NCBI GenBank assembly: GCA_947379685.1
Contig: CANCOG010000108.1
Location: 1 to 11,619 of the forward strand
Direction of reading: 5' to 3'
Length of the DNA: 11,619 bases
Source: Flavipsychrobacter stenotrophus
GTDB lineage: Bacteria > Bacteroidota > Bacteroidia > Chitinophagales > Chitinophagaceae
Shown one piece after another: positions 6,210-11,619 of the stretch. The translations under genes and the position numbers were made by a program. Within the stretch, counting starts at the first letter, position 1, and each line of letters starts with the position of its first letter. Under the pieces are notes generated by a model. It had not been told where the DNA came from. It searched no databases and was given only the letters and a program-made list of their open reading frames with translations.

Positions 6210-7349
6210 TTACTTAAGAATGTCGCGGGAAATTACCAGTTTCTGGATCTCCGATGTTCCTTCACCAATTGTACACAGCTTGCTGTCACGGTAGTATTTT
6301 TCAACCGGGAAGTCTTTGGTGTAACCGTATCCGCCAAATATCTGTACTGCATCTGTTGATACGCGAACGGCAACCTCAGAAGCATAGTACTTAGCCATTG
6401 CCGATTCCTTGGTCATTTTTTCGCCCCTGTTTTTCATATCTGCTGCCTGATAAATCAGCAATTCTGATGCTTCTATCTGAGTAGCCATATCAGCAAGCTT
6501 AAAGCTGATGGCCTGGAAATTAGATATTGGCTGATCGAACTGATAGCGTTCTTTTGAATATTTCAGAGAAGCTTCGTAAGCGCCCTTTGCAATACCCAGT
6601 GAAAGAGCAGCGATAGAGATCCTGCCACCATCCAGTATTTTCATAGCCTGATGGAAGCCTGAACCTACTTCGCCCATACGTTGTACGTCGGAGATACGGC
6701 AGTTGTCGAACACGAGTTCAGCAGTTTCGCTGGCACGCATACCTAACTTATTTTCCTTTTTACCTGCGCTAAAGCCTGGTGTGCCGCGCTCAATGATAAA
6801 CGCAGAAACATTATTTTTTGCACGTGGTTCGCCGGTACGGGCAAGTACAACAGCAACATTGCCGCTGATACCATGAGTGATCCAGTTCTTGGTCCCGTTC
6901 AGAATCCAGCCATCGCCATCCCTTACGGCAGTGCATTGCATGTTACCGGAATCGCTGCCGGTATTGGCTTCTGTGAGTCCCCATGCACCTATCCATTCAC
7001 CTGACGCCAGTTTCGGCAGATATTTCGTTTTCTGCTCGTCAGTGCCGAAATACAGTATATGACCTGTACACAATGAGTTATGCGCAGCTACAGAAAGCCC
7101 GATAGAACCACATACCTTGGCTATTTCGCTCACTACTGTTACATACTCAAAATAACCGAGTCCAGAGCCACCATATTCAGTGGGAACAAGTACACCCATG
7201 AGGCCTAGTTCTCCCATTTTATGAAACAACTCAACAGGAAATTTTTGAGTTTCATCCCAAACCATCATATCAGGGCGTATATGCTTTGCAGCAAAATCGC
7301 GTATCATCTCCGCAATAGACAGCTGGGTGTCCGTATAATTGAAATCCAT
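6210..7349 (-). CDS. Acyl-CoA dehydrogenase (FAD-dependent)
   Basis: The enzyme oxidises acyl-CoA to trans-2-enoyl-CoA, passing electrons to electron-transfer flavoprotein, in fatty-acid or branched-chain amino-acid breakdown. The 379-residue length is typical of soluble homotetrameric members. In order: N-terminal helical domain (1-115); beta domain opening with the FAD/substrate signature GLTEANTGSD (124-133) and WITHG (156-160); and C-terminal helical domain with RYQFDQPISNFQ (268-279), QIFGGYGYTKDFP (336-348) and IGEGTSEIQ (361-369). Glu363 occupies the catalytic-base position of short- and medium-chain enzymes. Chain-length preference cannot be read off. The gene follows the ComEA-like gene by 51 bp. 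A TAAACTTG sequence (one mismatch to the -7 consensus) at 7370-7377 may be its own promoter. It ends at the convergent terminator. Confidence 0.95.
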   Translation of the reverse strand: MDFNYTDTQLSIAEMIRDFAAKHIRPDMMVWDETQKFPVELFHKMGELGLMGVLVPTEYGGSGLGYFEYVTVVSEIAKVCGSIGLSVAAHNSLCTGHILYFGTDEQKTKYLPKLASGEWIGAWGLTEANTGSDSGNMQCTAVRDGDGWILNGTKNWITHGISGNVAVVLARTGEPRAKNNVSAFIIERGTPGFSAGKKENKLGMRASETAELVFDNCRISDVQRMGEVGSGFHQAMKILDGGRISIAALSLGIAKGAYEASLKYSKERYQFDQPISNFQAISFKLADMATQIEASELLIYQAADMKNRGEKMTKESAMAKYYASEVAVRVSTDAVQIFGGYGYTKDFPVEKYYRDSKLCTIGEGTSEIQKLVISRDILK

Positions 7350-7369
7350 ATTTATTTTAAATGCAAGTG

Positions 7370-7377
7370 CAAGTTTA
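7370..7377 (-). promoter_or_regulatory. Possible -7 element for the acyl-CoA dehydrogenase gene
   Basis: The minus strand reads TAAACTTG, one mismatch from TAnnTTTG, 20 nt upstream of the ATG at 7349. The distance matches better elements in this window, but no -33 TTG at proper spacing was found. Confidence 0.3.
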
Positions 7378-7400
7378 CAACAATTTTTTGGGATTAATAG

Positions 7401-7898
7401 CTATTTGTGGAACTCGCTTTGGGAATGGTTTCCTCCCACGACCAAATGTTTTTTCAACATTTCAAATGTTTCCTTCGGGAATGAGCGGATTTCCAGCAGC
7501 TGGTTAATGTCTGTAAACGGACCATTGGCCTTCATGTATGTTACAATTTTACCAGCCGTTGCTGGCCCTATTCCCCTAAACCTTACCAGCGTTTCAGAAT
7601 CGACAGTATTGATGTCAACTATTGCTGGAAGTGGAACCTCTCCTTCATCGTTAGTATCCTGAAAATCACTTGTTGTAGAAGAAGTGCTGTCTGCTGGTTT
7701 GGGTTTTGGTTGGTTTCTTTTAAACTGTTCCCAGGCGGCGATTAATTTTTGTTCTTCTTCTTTATTTTCGGTCGGGTGCACCCAATATGGCAGGCTTACC
7801 CGAACGCTCAAAAGAACCAGTACAAGTCCACAAAGACAAATGAGCCCTATCCGCTCGAGGCGGGTAAAGGACATGTACGACTGGAAAATTCTTTTCAT
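7401..7898 (-). CDS. ComEA-like single-pass helix-hairpin-helix protein
   Basis: The 165-residue protein has a short basic N-terminus, one hydrophobic segment (about 17-38), a Glu/Lys/Pro/Ser-rich linker (42-90) and a C-terminal helix-hairpin-helix domain (about 94-152). The domain shows DINTVDSETLVRFRGIGPAT (95-114) followed by the second motif around NQLLEIRSF (132-140). This is the ComEA layout: a membrane anchor with a non-sequence-specific DNA-binding domain outside the cytoplasmic membrane. ComEA proteins bind incoming DNA during natural transformation, but many Bacteroidota proteins with this domain are uncharacterised, so competence is only possible. No other competence gene is in the window. 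ATG 7898 is the longest start; ATG at residue 9 (7874) would also keep the anchor. A strong terminator ends only about 13 nt upstream of 7898. Confidence 0.85.
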   Translation of the reverse strand: MKRIFQSYMSFTRLERIGLICLCGLVLVLLSVRVSLPYWVHPTENKEEEQKLIAAWEQFKRNQPKPKPADSTSSTTSDFQDTNDEGEVPLPAIVDINTVDSETLVRFRGIGPATAGKIVTYMKANGPFTDINQLLEIRSFPKETFEMLKKHLVVGGNHSQSEFHK

Positions 7899-7911
7899 TC
7901 AGTACCGAAAA

Positions 7912-7941
7912 TAGAAAAAGCCGTCTGAATTTCAGACGGCT
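7912..7941 (-). terminator. Intrinsic terminator of asnS
   Basis: On the minus strand AGCCGTCTGAA pairs perfectly over 11 bp with TTCAGACGGCT around one A, followed by TTTTTCTATTTT. It starts 23 nt after the asnS stop. Its T-run ends just ahead of the ComEA-like start codon, so it also forms part of that gene's 5' region. Confidence 0.87.
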
Positions 7942-7964
7942 CTCCAAATATTGTTGGTGGAAAA

Positions 7965-9395
7965 TTAAAACTCTGCATTTTTTGGTGTCCTCGGGAAAGG
8001 TATTACGTCCCTGATATTACCCATACCTGTGACAAATAGTACAAGTCGCTCGAAGCCTAGTCCGAACCCTGCGTGTGGCACCGTCCCAAACCTGCGGGTA
8101 TCGAGGTACCAGTACATCTCATCGGTTGGTATGTGCATCTCATTCATGCGGGTGGTCAGATTTTCGAGGCGTTCTTCTCTTTGCGAACCGCCTACCAACT
8201 CTCCTATTCCCGGTACAAGTATGTCCATCGCAGCTACGGTTTTCCCATCATCATTTTGCCTCATGTAGAAGGCCTTAATGTCCTTCGGGTAACCGGTAAC
8301 TATAACTGGTTTCTTAAAATGTTTTTCTACCAGGTAGCGCTCATGCTCACTCTGCAGGTCTATGCCCCATTTCACCTCATAAGCGAATTTCTTTTTCTTA
8401 TAGGCAGGTGAATCGAGCAGGATATCAATTGCCTGCGTGTAGGTGATGCGTTCAAATTTGTTATTGAGTACGAATTCCAGTTTTTCAACAAGACCAAGTT
8501 CGCTGCGTTCGTTCATCGGTTTCTGTTTTTCCTCGTCGACAAGGCGCTGCGCCAGGAATTCAATATCTTCCCTGTTGTGCTCCATGGCATAAGCAATAAC
8601 GTACCTGATGAAATCTTCGGCCAGGTCCATATTGTCAACAATGTCGTTGAATGCAACTTCGGGTTCTATCATCCAGAACTCAGCCAGGTGACGGGCAGTA
8701 TTCGAATTTTCAGCCCTGAACGTAGGTCCGAACGTGTACACCTCGCTAAATGCCATGGCGCCAAGCTCTGCTTCCAGCTGCCCGCTTACAGTAAGGTTGG
8801 TACAACGACCGAAAAAATCTTCACGGTAGTCAATGGTTCCATCTTCATTGCGCGGCGGGTTGTCAAAAGGCAGTGTAGTTACCTTGAACATTTCTCCGGC
8901 ACCTTCGGCATCAGATGCCGTAACAATAGGTGTATGCAGGTACACAAATCCTTTATCGTTAAAGAATTTATGAATTGCATAAGACAAAGTATGCCTTACC
9001 CTGAAGATTGCGCCAAAAGTATTGGTACGAAAACGCAGATGCGCTATTTCGCGCAAATATTCCAGACTTGGCTTGTTTTTTAACTGCAATGGAAATTTCT
9101 CAGGATCGCACTCGCCCAATAGGGTGACACTATCTGCCTTTATTTCAACTTTCTGACCTTTTCCCATTGAAGCGATAACGGTGCCATCCACACTTATTGA
9201 GGCTCCGTTATTGATGCTTTTTACCAAATTCTCATCGGTACCCAATTCAATTACTACCTGGATATTTCCCATGCAGGAACCATCATTGAGGGCTATAAAC
9301 TGGTTGTTGCGGAAAGAGCGCACCCAACCCTTGACTGTAACCTTATAGTCTGTTTGCTCGTTTTGTAAAATGTCCTTGATCTTTGTACGTGTCAT
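7965..9395 (-). CDS. asnS: Asparaginyl-tRNA synthetase
   Basis: This class IIb synthetase charges tRNA-Asn with asparagine. From the ATG at 9395 the protein is 476 residues. It has an N-terminal OB-fold anticodon-binding domain (about 15-100, including VTVKGWVRSFRNNQFIALND) and a catalytic domain with class II motif 2, FRAENSNTARHLAEFWMIEP (226-245), and motif 3, GFGLGFERL (443-451). The spacing and the ending RDVIPFPRTPKNAEF are characteristic of AsnRS and not of AspRS. A GTG at 9422 would add nine residues (MQPFINEII), but ATG 9395 gives the usual MTRTKIKDIL start and is preferred. No promoter element is visible in the 35 bp separating it from the upstream TauE-like gene, so the two are probably cotranscribed. 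A strong intrinsic terminator follows. Confidence 0.96.
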   Translation of the reverse strand: MTRTKIKDILQNEQTDYKVTVKGWVRSFRNNQFIALNDGSCMGNIQVVIELGTDENLVKSINNGASISVDGTVIASMGKGQKVEIKADSVTLLGECDPEKFPLQLKNKPSLEYLREIAHLRFRTNTFGAIFRVRHTLSYAIHKFFNDKGFVYLHTPIVTASDAEGAGEMFKVTTLPFDNPPRNEDGTIDYREDFFGRCTNLTVSGQLEAELGAMAFSEVYTFGPTFRAENSNTARHLAEFWMIEPEVAFNDIVDNMDLAEDFIRYVIAYAMEHNREDIEFLAQRLVDEEKQKPMNERSELGLVEKLEFVLNNKFERITYTQAIDILLDSPAYKKKKFAYEVKWGIDLQSEHERYLVEKHFKKPVIVTGYPKDIKAFYMRQNDDGKTVAAMDILVPGIGELVGGSQREERLENLTTRMNEMHIPTDEMYWYLDTRRFGTVPHAGFGLGFERLVLFVTGMGNIRDVIPFPRTPKNAEF

Positions 9396-9430
9396 TATTA
9401 TTTCATTTATAAAGGGTTGCACCTGTTGTG

Positions 9431-9826
9431 CTACCTTGAAAAAAAGTTCGTTAAGTTTTTATCGCCTATAATATATTTCAGTGCGACCAGCATCAGGAAG
9501 CCACCAAATACCCGTTTTAAAACAGCGTCGGGTAGTTTCACTGCCACCAGCCCACCGACATAACTACCCATTATAAAGGCAATACACAGTATACCTGCAA
9601 CCTTAAAATCGACGTAGCCCGATTTATAGTATTGCATAACACCCAAAATACCAATGGGAGGTAACAGCATGGCCAACGAAGTGCCTTGTGCCATTTTTTG
9701 GCTCATGGCAAACATGATCACCAGGCTGGGGACAATGATCACTCCGCCTCCTATGCCCACCATACTGCTCATCAGGCCAGCAATAAGCCCGAGTATCAAT
9801 AAGCCAATTAATGTAGATCCTGTCAT
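9431..9826 (-). CDS. Half-size TauE/SafE-family membrane permease
   Basis: The 131-residue protein is almost entirely hydrophobic, with about four membrane helices. It carries the family hallmark GLMSSMVGIGGGVIIVPSL (17-35) near the N-terminus and a second conserved-looking stretch AGILCIAFIMGSYVGGLVAV (77-96). TauE/SafE proteins export sulfite or other organosulfur anions and are usually about 250 residues, built from two such halves. This gene encodes one half, ending at a real stop (TAG) with no second half downstream, so the protein probably works as a homodimer. Half-size members are known, so it need not be a broken gene. The substrate is unknown. It precedes asnS by 35 bp in the same direction and appears to supply that gene's promoter. 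Confidence 0.87.
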   Translation of the reverse strand: MTGSTLIGLLILGLIAGLMSSMVGIGGGVIIVPSLVIMFAMSQKMAQGTSLAMLLPPIGILGVMQYYKSGYVDFKVAGILCIAFIMGSYVGGLVAVKLPDAVLKRVFGGFLMLVALKYIIGDKNLTNFFSR

Positions 9827-9834
9827 TTGCCGGT

Positions 9835-9868
9835 TGAGTACTCATAATAAGTAACTGTTCATGAGTAT
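9835..9868. promoter_or_regulatory. Palindrome and partial repeat in the TauE-like gene leader
   Basis: TGAGTACTCA (9835-9844) is a perfect 10-bp palindrome beginning 8 bp upstream of the start codon. A related half-site ATGAGTAT lies at 9861-9868 and can pair with GTACTCAT (9838-9845) across a 15-nt loop. Both lie between the putative promoter and the start, so a repressor site or leader hairpin is possible; nothing identifies the binding factor. Confidence 0.35.
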
Positions 9869-9875
9869 CTGTGCG

Positions 9876-9883
9876 CAAAAATA
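9876..9883 (-). promoter_or_regulatory. Putative -7 element for the TauE-like gene and asnS
   Basis: The minus strand reads TATTTTTG, an exact TAnnTTTG match, about 50 nt upstream of the ATG at 9826. A CTG (one mismatch to TTG) lies 22 nt further upstream at 9906-9908. The leader would be about 43 nt, longer than for most genes here, and contains the palindrome described separately. Confidence 0.5.
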
Positions 9884-10020
9884 GCAGATACTACTAACTA
9901 ATTACCAGATTGGGCCGGCGATTTGTTTTTTTTCGATAATTTATTGGGGCCAGGGTTTGCTTTGCCGGCAATTATTTTGCCTTTTAGCGCCTGTTTCATT
10001 CGGCAATTTAAAGAGATTGG

Positions 10021-11262
10021 TCATTTAACTCCTGATAACTTCCTATAAAACTTACCAATGGATAAACCCTGTACAACTATTGAAAAAATAACGACCATGT
10101 AAGTTATGGATACAAAAAGGTCTCGATGCATATCGAGTTGTAGAGAAAGCGCCAATGCAATGGACAAACCACCGCGCAATCCTCCCCAGGTGAGTATGGC
10201 TATTGCGTTTTTCTCAAAAGTCATCCTATAGCGCATTAAGGTAACGGGCAACGCAACGGACACCCACCTTGCCAGCAAAACAACAATTATTGTTATTGCA
10301 CCAATAATAATAATTGTGCCGCTCAGTTTTATTACCAGCATTTCGAACCCCACCAGCATAAACAGCAAGGCATTCAGCATATTATCGATCAATTCCCAGA
10401 ATTTATTCAGATAATCCATAGTAGTATCTGAAATGCCGGAAACCCTGCTTTTTGATCCTATGACAATGCCCGCGACAACCATGGCCAGGGGGCCGGAAAT
10501 ATGGAGCTTATCGGCAAGTAGATAACCACCCATAACTGTTGCAATTGTTATCATTATTTCCACTTCATATTTGTCAATTGACTTCATTGTGTAATACCCC
10601 AGGTATCCGAGTGCCAGACCGAACAACATTCCACCGCCTGCTTCCCGTAGAAAAAGAATAGAAATATCAGCAAAGGTTAATTTGTCAATTCCGGTTTGTG
10701 CAACTTCTAGAATCGTAAGAAATACGACAACAGCTACTCCATCGTTAAACAGCGATTCGCCTGCAATTTTGAGCTCAAGCGATTTTTGTATACCCGCTTC
10801 TTTAAGAATAGCCAGAACTGCAATTGGGTCGGTAGGGGAAATAAGCGCAGCAAACAGCAAGCAATAGATATAGCCGATGCTCATTCCAAACGCCAGGAAA
10901 ATATAGTAGAGCAATGTGCCGACAAGAAAAGTAGAAATGATAATTCCAACCGTAGCCAGTATAAGTACCGGCATCCGTTCCTTCTTCAGGCTCTTGGCAT
11001 CGATATGTATAGCACCTGCAAATAGTAAAAAGCTAAGCATGCCATTCATCAGTAAGTTATGAAAATCTATTCCGGTAATAACGCCAATCAGCCCCGCCGA
11101 CTCCCGGGGTAAAAATTTTGAAACGGTCAGGAGTATTAAGGATGCCGCCAGCGACAGCACCATTATACCAATGGTTGGCGTCCACTTGATAAACCGGTGA
11201 TTGATATAAGAGAACAATGCCGCGAGGCAAATAATGAAGACAAAAATTTCGTAAGACTCCAT
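10021..11262 (-). CDS. CPA1-family Na+/H+ (monovalent cation/proton) antiporter, NhaP-like
   Basis: The protein exchanges Na+ (or K+) for protons across the cytoplasmic membrane, supporting pH and salt homeostasis. From ATG 11262 it is 413 residues with about 12 membrane helices. Core motifs are SPTDPIAV (142-149), the cation-binding GESLFNDG with Asn173 and Asp174 (the ND pair typical of electroneutral CPA1 exchangers) and TWGGLRGGLSIALAL (358-372) with a conserved Arg363. The short hydrophilic tail (SIGKFYRKLSGVK) carries no TrkA-N or other regulatory domain. The same frame is open up to 11439, but those 59 extra residues are not membrane-like and precede the natural start MESYEIFVFIICLAALF. 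A promoter-like sequence lies inside that stretch, supporting the shorter form. It is divergent from fumC; no clear terminator follows. Confidence 0.92.
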   Translation of the reverse strand: MESYEIFVFIICLAALFSYINHRFIKWTPTIGIMVLSLAASLILLTVSKFLPRESAGLIGVITGIDFHNLLMNGMLSFLLFAGAIHIDAKSLKKERMPVLILATVGIIISTFLVGTLLYYIFLAFGMSIGYIYCLLFAALISPTDPIAVLAILKEAGIQKSLELKIAGESLFNDGVAVVVFLTILEVAQTGIDKLTFADISILFLREAGGGMLFGLALGYLGYYTMKSIDKYEVEIMITIATVMGGYLLADKLHISGPLAMVVAGIVIGSKSRVSGISDTTMDYLNKFWELIDNMLNALLFMLVGFEMLVIKLSGTIIIIGAITIIVVLLARWVSVALPVTLMRYRMTFEKNAIAILTWGGLRGGLSIALALSLQLDMHRDLFVSITYMVVIFSIVVQGLSIGKFYRKLSGVK

Positions 11263-11344
11263 GTTTTCATTTTTTTTCGAAACCTGTTGGTACAAATTTG
11301 AGTCTAAAGGTAAACAACTATTGTTGGGGCAGTGATGGGTGCGG

Positions 11345-11373
11345 TAAAAATAGGAACATAAGAAAATGGTCAA
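11345..11373 (-). promoter_or_regulatory. Putative promoter of the Na+/H+ antiporter gene
   Basis: On the minus strand TTG (11371-11373) is separated by 18 nt from TATTTTTA (11345-11352). This fits the Bacteroidota TTG / TAnnTTTG arrangement with one mismatch. It would give a leader of about 75 nt before ATG 11262. Confidence 0.45.
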
Positions 11374-11497
11374 TCTTGAGCCTGTAAAAACGATTACCTT
11401 AAAGGGGCGGCTGCCTGGGCTGACCAAAATCATAGCCATTTATCTGTCTGCATCTCTTTAATTTCCAAAGCCGGTGCAATAAAAAACATTAAATAAG

Positions 11498-11505
11498 TAC
11501 CTTTG
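11498..11505 (+). promoter_or_regulatory. Putative -7 element for fumC
   Basis: TACCTTTG exactly matches TAnnTTTG and ends 28 nt upstream of the fumC ATG, implying a leader of about 22 nt. No good TTG is present 17-23 nt upstream. Confidence 0.52.
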
Positions 11506-11533
11506 CGCTCCGATAAAACAATTCTTAAATACT

Positions 11534-11619
11534 ATGACGTTCCGTACAGAAAAGGATACAATGGGCGAAGTGCAGGTGCCTGCAACCGCATATTATGGTG
11601 CGCAAACTCAGCGCTCTAT
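11534..11619 (+). CDS. fumC: Fumarate hydratase class II, 5' end only
   Basis: Only the first 28 codons are in the window. The translation begins MTFRTEKDTMGEVQVPATAY and continues to YGAQTQRS. This is the conserved N-terminus of class II (iron-independent) fumarase, which interconverts fumarate and malate in the TCA cycle. The related aspartate ammonia-lyase usually has a different opening with YYGIHT in place of YGAQTQRS, so FumC is favoured. The gene is transcribed away from the antiporter gene, with a TACCTTTG element upstream. Confidence 0.88.
   Translation, partial: MTFRTEKDTMGEVQVPATAYYGAQTQRS

Noticed and set aside
8577..9083. 168-codon plus-strand frame opposite asnS
   Set aside because: It lies entirely antisense to the catalytic domain of asnS and shows no family features.
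9624..9878. 84-codon minus-strand frame starting close to the TATTTTTG element
   Set aside because: It overlaps the TauE-like gene out of frame, and only the TauE frame gives a coherent membrane protein. The alternative peptide has no conserved features.
9884..10020. GCCGGC-containing repeats after the antiporter gene as a possible terminator
   Set aside because: The short GC palindromes do not form a stem followed by a T-run on the minus strand, so no terminator is claimed.
1..11619. A defence island, CRISPR array, prophage, insertion sequence or biosynthetic cluster
   Set aside because: No spaced direct repeats, transposase, integrase, nuclease-toxin pair or multi-enzyme cluster was seen. 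Nearly all recognised genes are housekeeping or common accessory families.

Overview
The window reads as ordinary chromosome of a Bacteroidota bacterium, most likely near Chitinophagaceae (Sphingobacteriia-type). The evidence is a GldE-type CNNM/CBS protein, a DUF4199 membrane protein, a transketolase encoded as a separate N-terminal subunit, A-rich leaders with almost no Shine-Dalgarno sequences, and repeated copies of the Bacteroidota -7 promoter element TAnnTTTG a short way upstream of start codons. No mobile element, CRISPR array, tRNA or rRNA was seen, and no intergenic gap exceeds 300 bases.

Left end (1-1869, minus strand): a candidate three-gene unit reading leftward. It holds a membrane-anchored LuxR-type DNA-binding protein, a four-helix DUF4199 membrane protein and a two-module VOC (glyoxalase fold) protein that runs off the window. 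Nothing resembling a terminator separates DUF4199 from VOC, so they are probably cotranscribed. LuxR and DUF4199 each have a TAnnTTTG element just upstream. This is the part with the most unexplained biology.

Centre-left (2002-4605, minus strand): gldE (TTG start) lies downstream of mutY, and a clear intrinsic terminator after mutY separates the two transcription units. The ssb and gldD genes often found with this pair in other Bacteroidota are absent. mutY is divergent from the transketolase N-subunit gene (4698-5540, plus strand). That gene is followed by a hairpin terminator and a small putative lipoprotein gene, not by the expected C-terminal transketolase subunit.

Centre-right (6210-9826, minus strand): a half-size TauE/SafE permease gene and asnS probably form one transcript from a TATTTTTG promoter. 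That transcript ends at a strong terminator directly in front of a ComEA-like helix-hairpin-helix gene. An acyl-CoA dehydrogenase gene follows. It converges on the lipoprotein gene at a perfect 16-bp inverted repeat that probably terminates both.

Right end: a CPA1-type Na+/H+ antiporter (minus; start reassigned to 11262) is divergent from the first 28 codons of class II fumarase fumC (plus), which has a TACCTTTG promoter element.

Most genes are unrelated housekeeping functions: tRNA charging, oxidised-guanine repair, pentose phosphate and TCA metabolism, fatty-acid oxidation and ion homeostasis. The window is not a specialised island. I found no convincing novel defence or biosynthetic system; the LuxR-DUF4199-VOC module is the best candidate for undescribed function.
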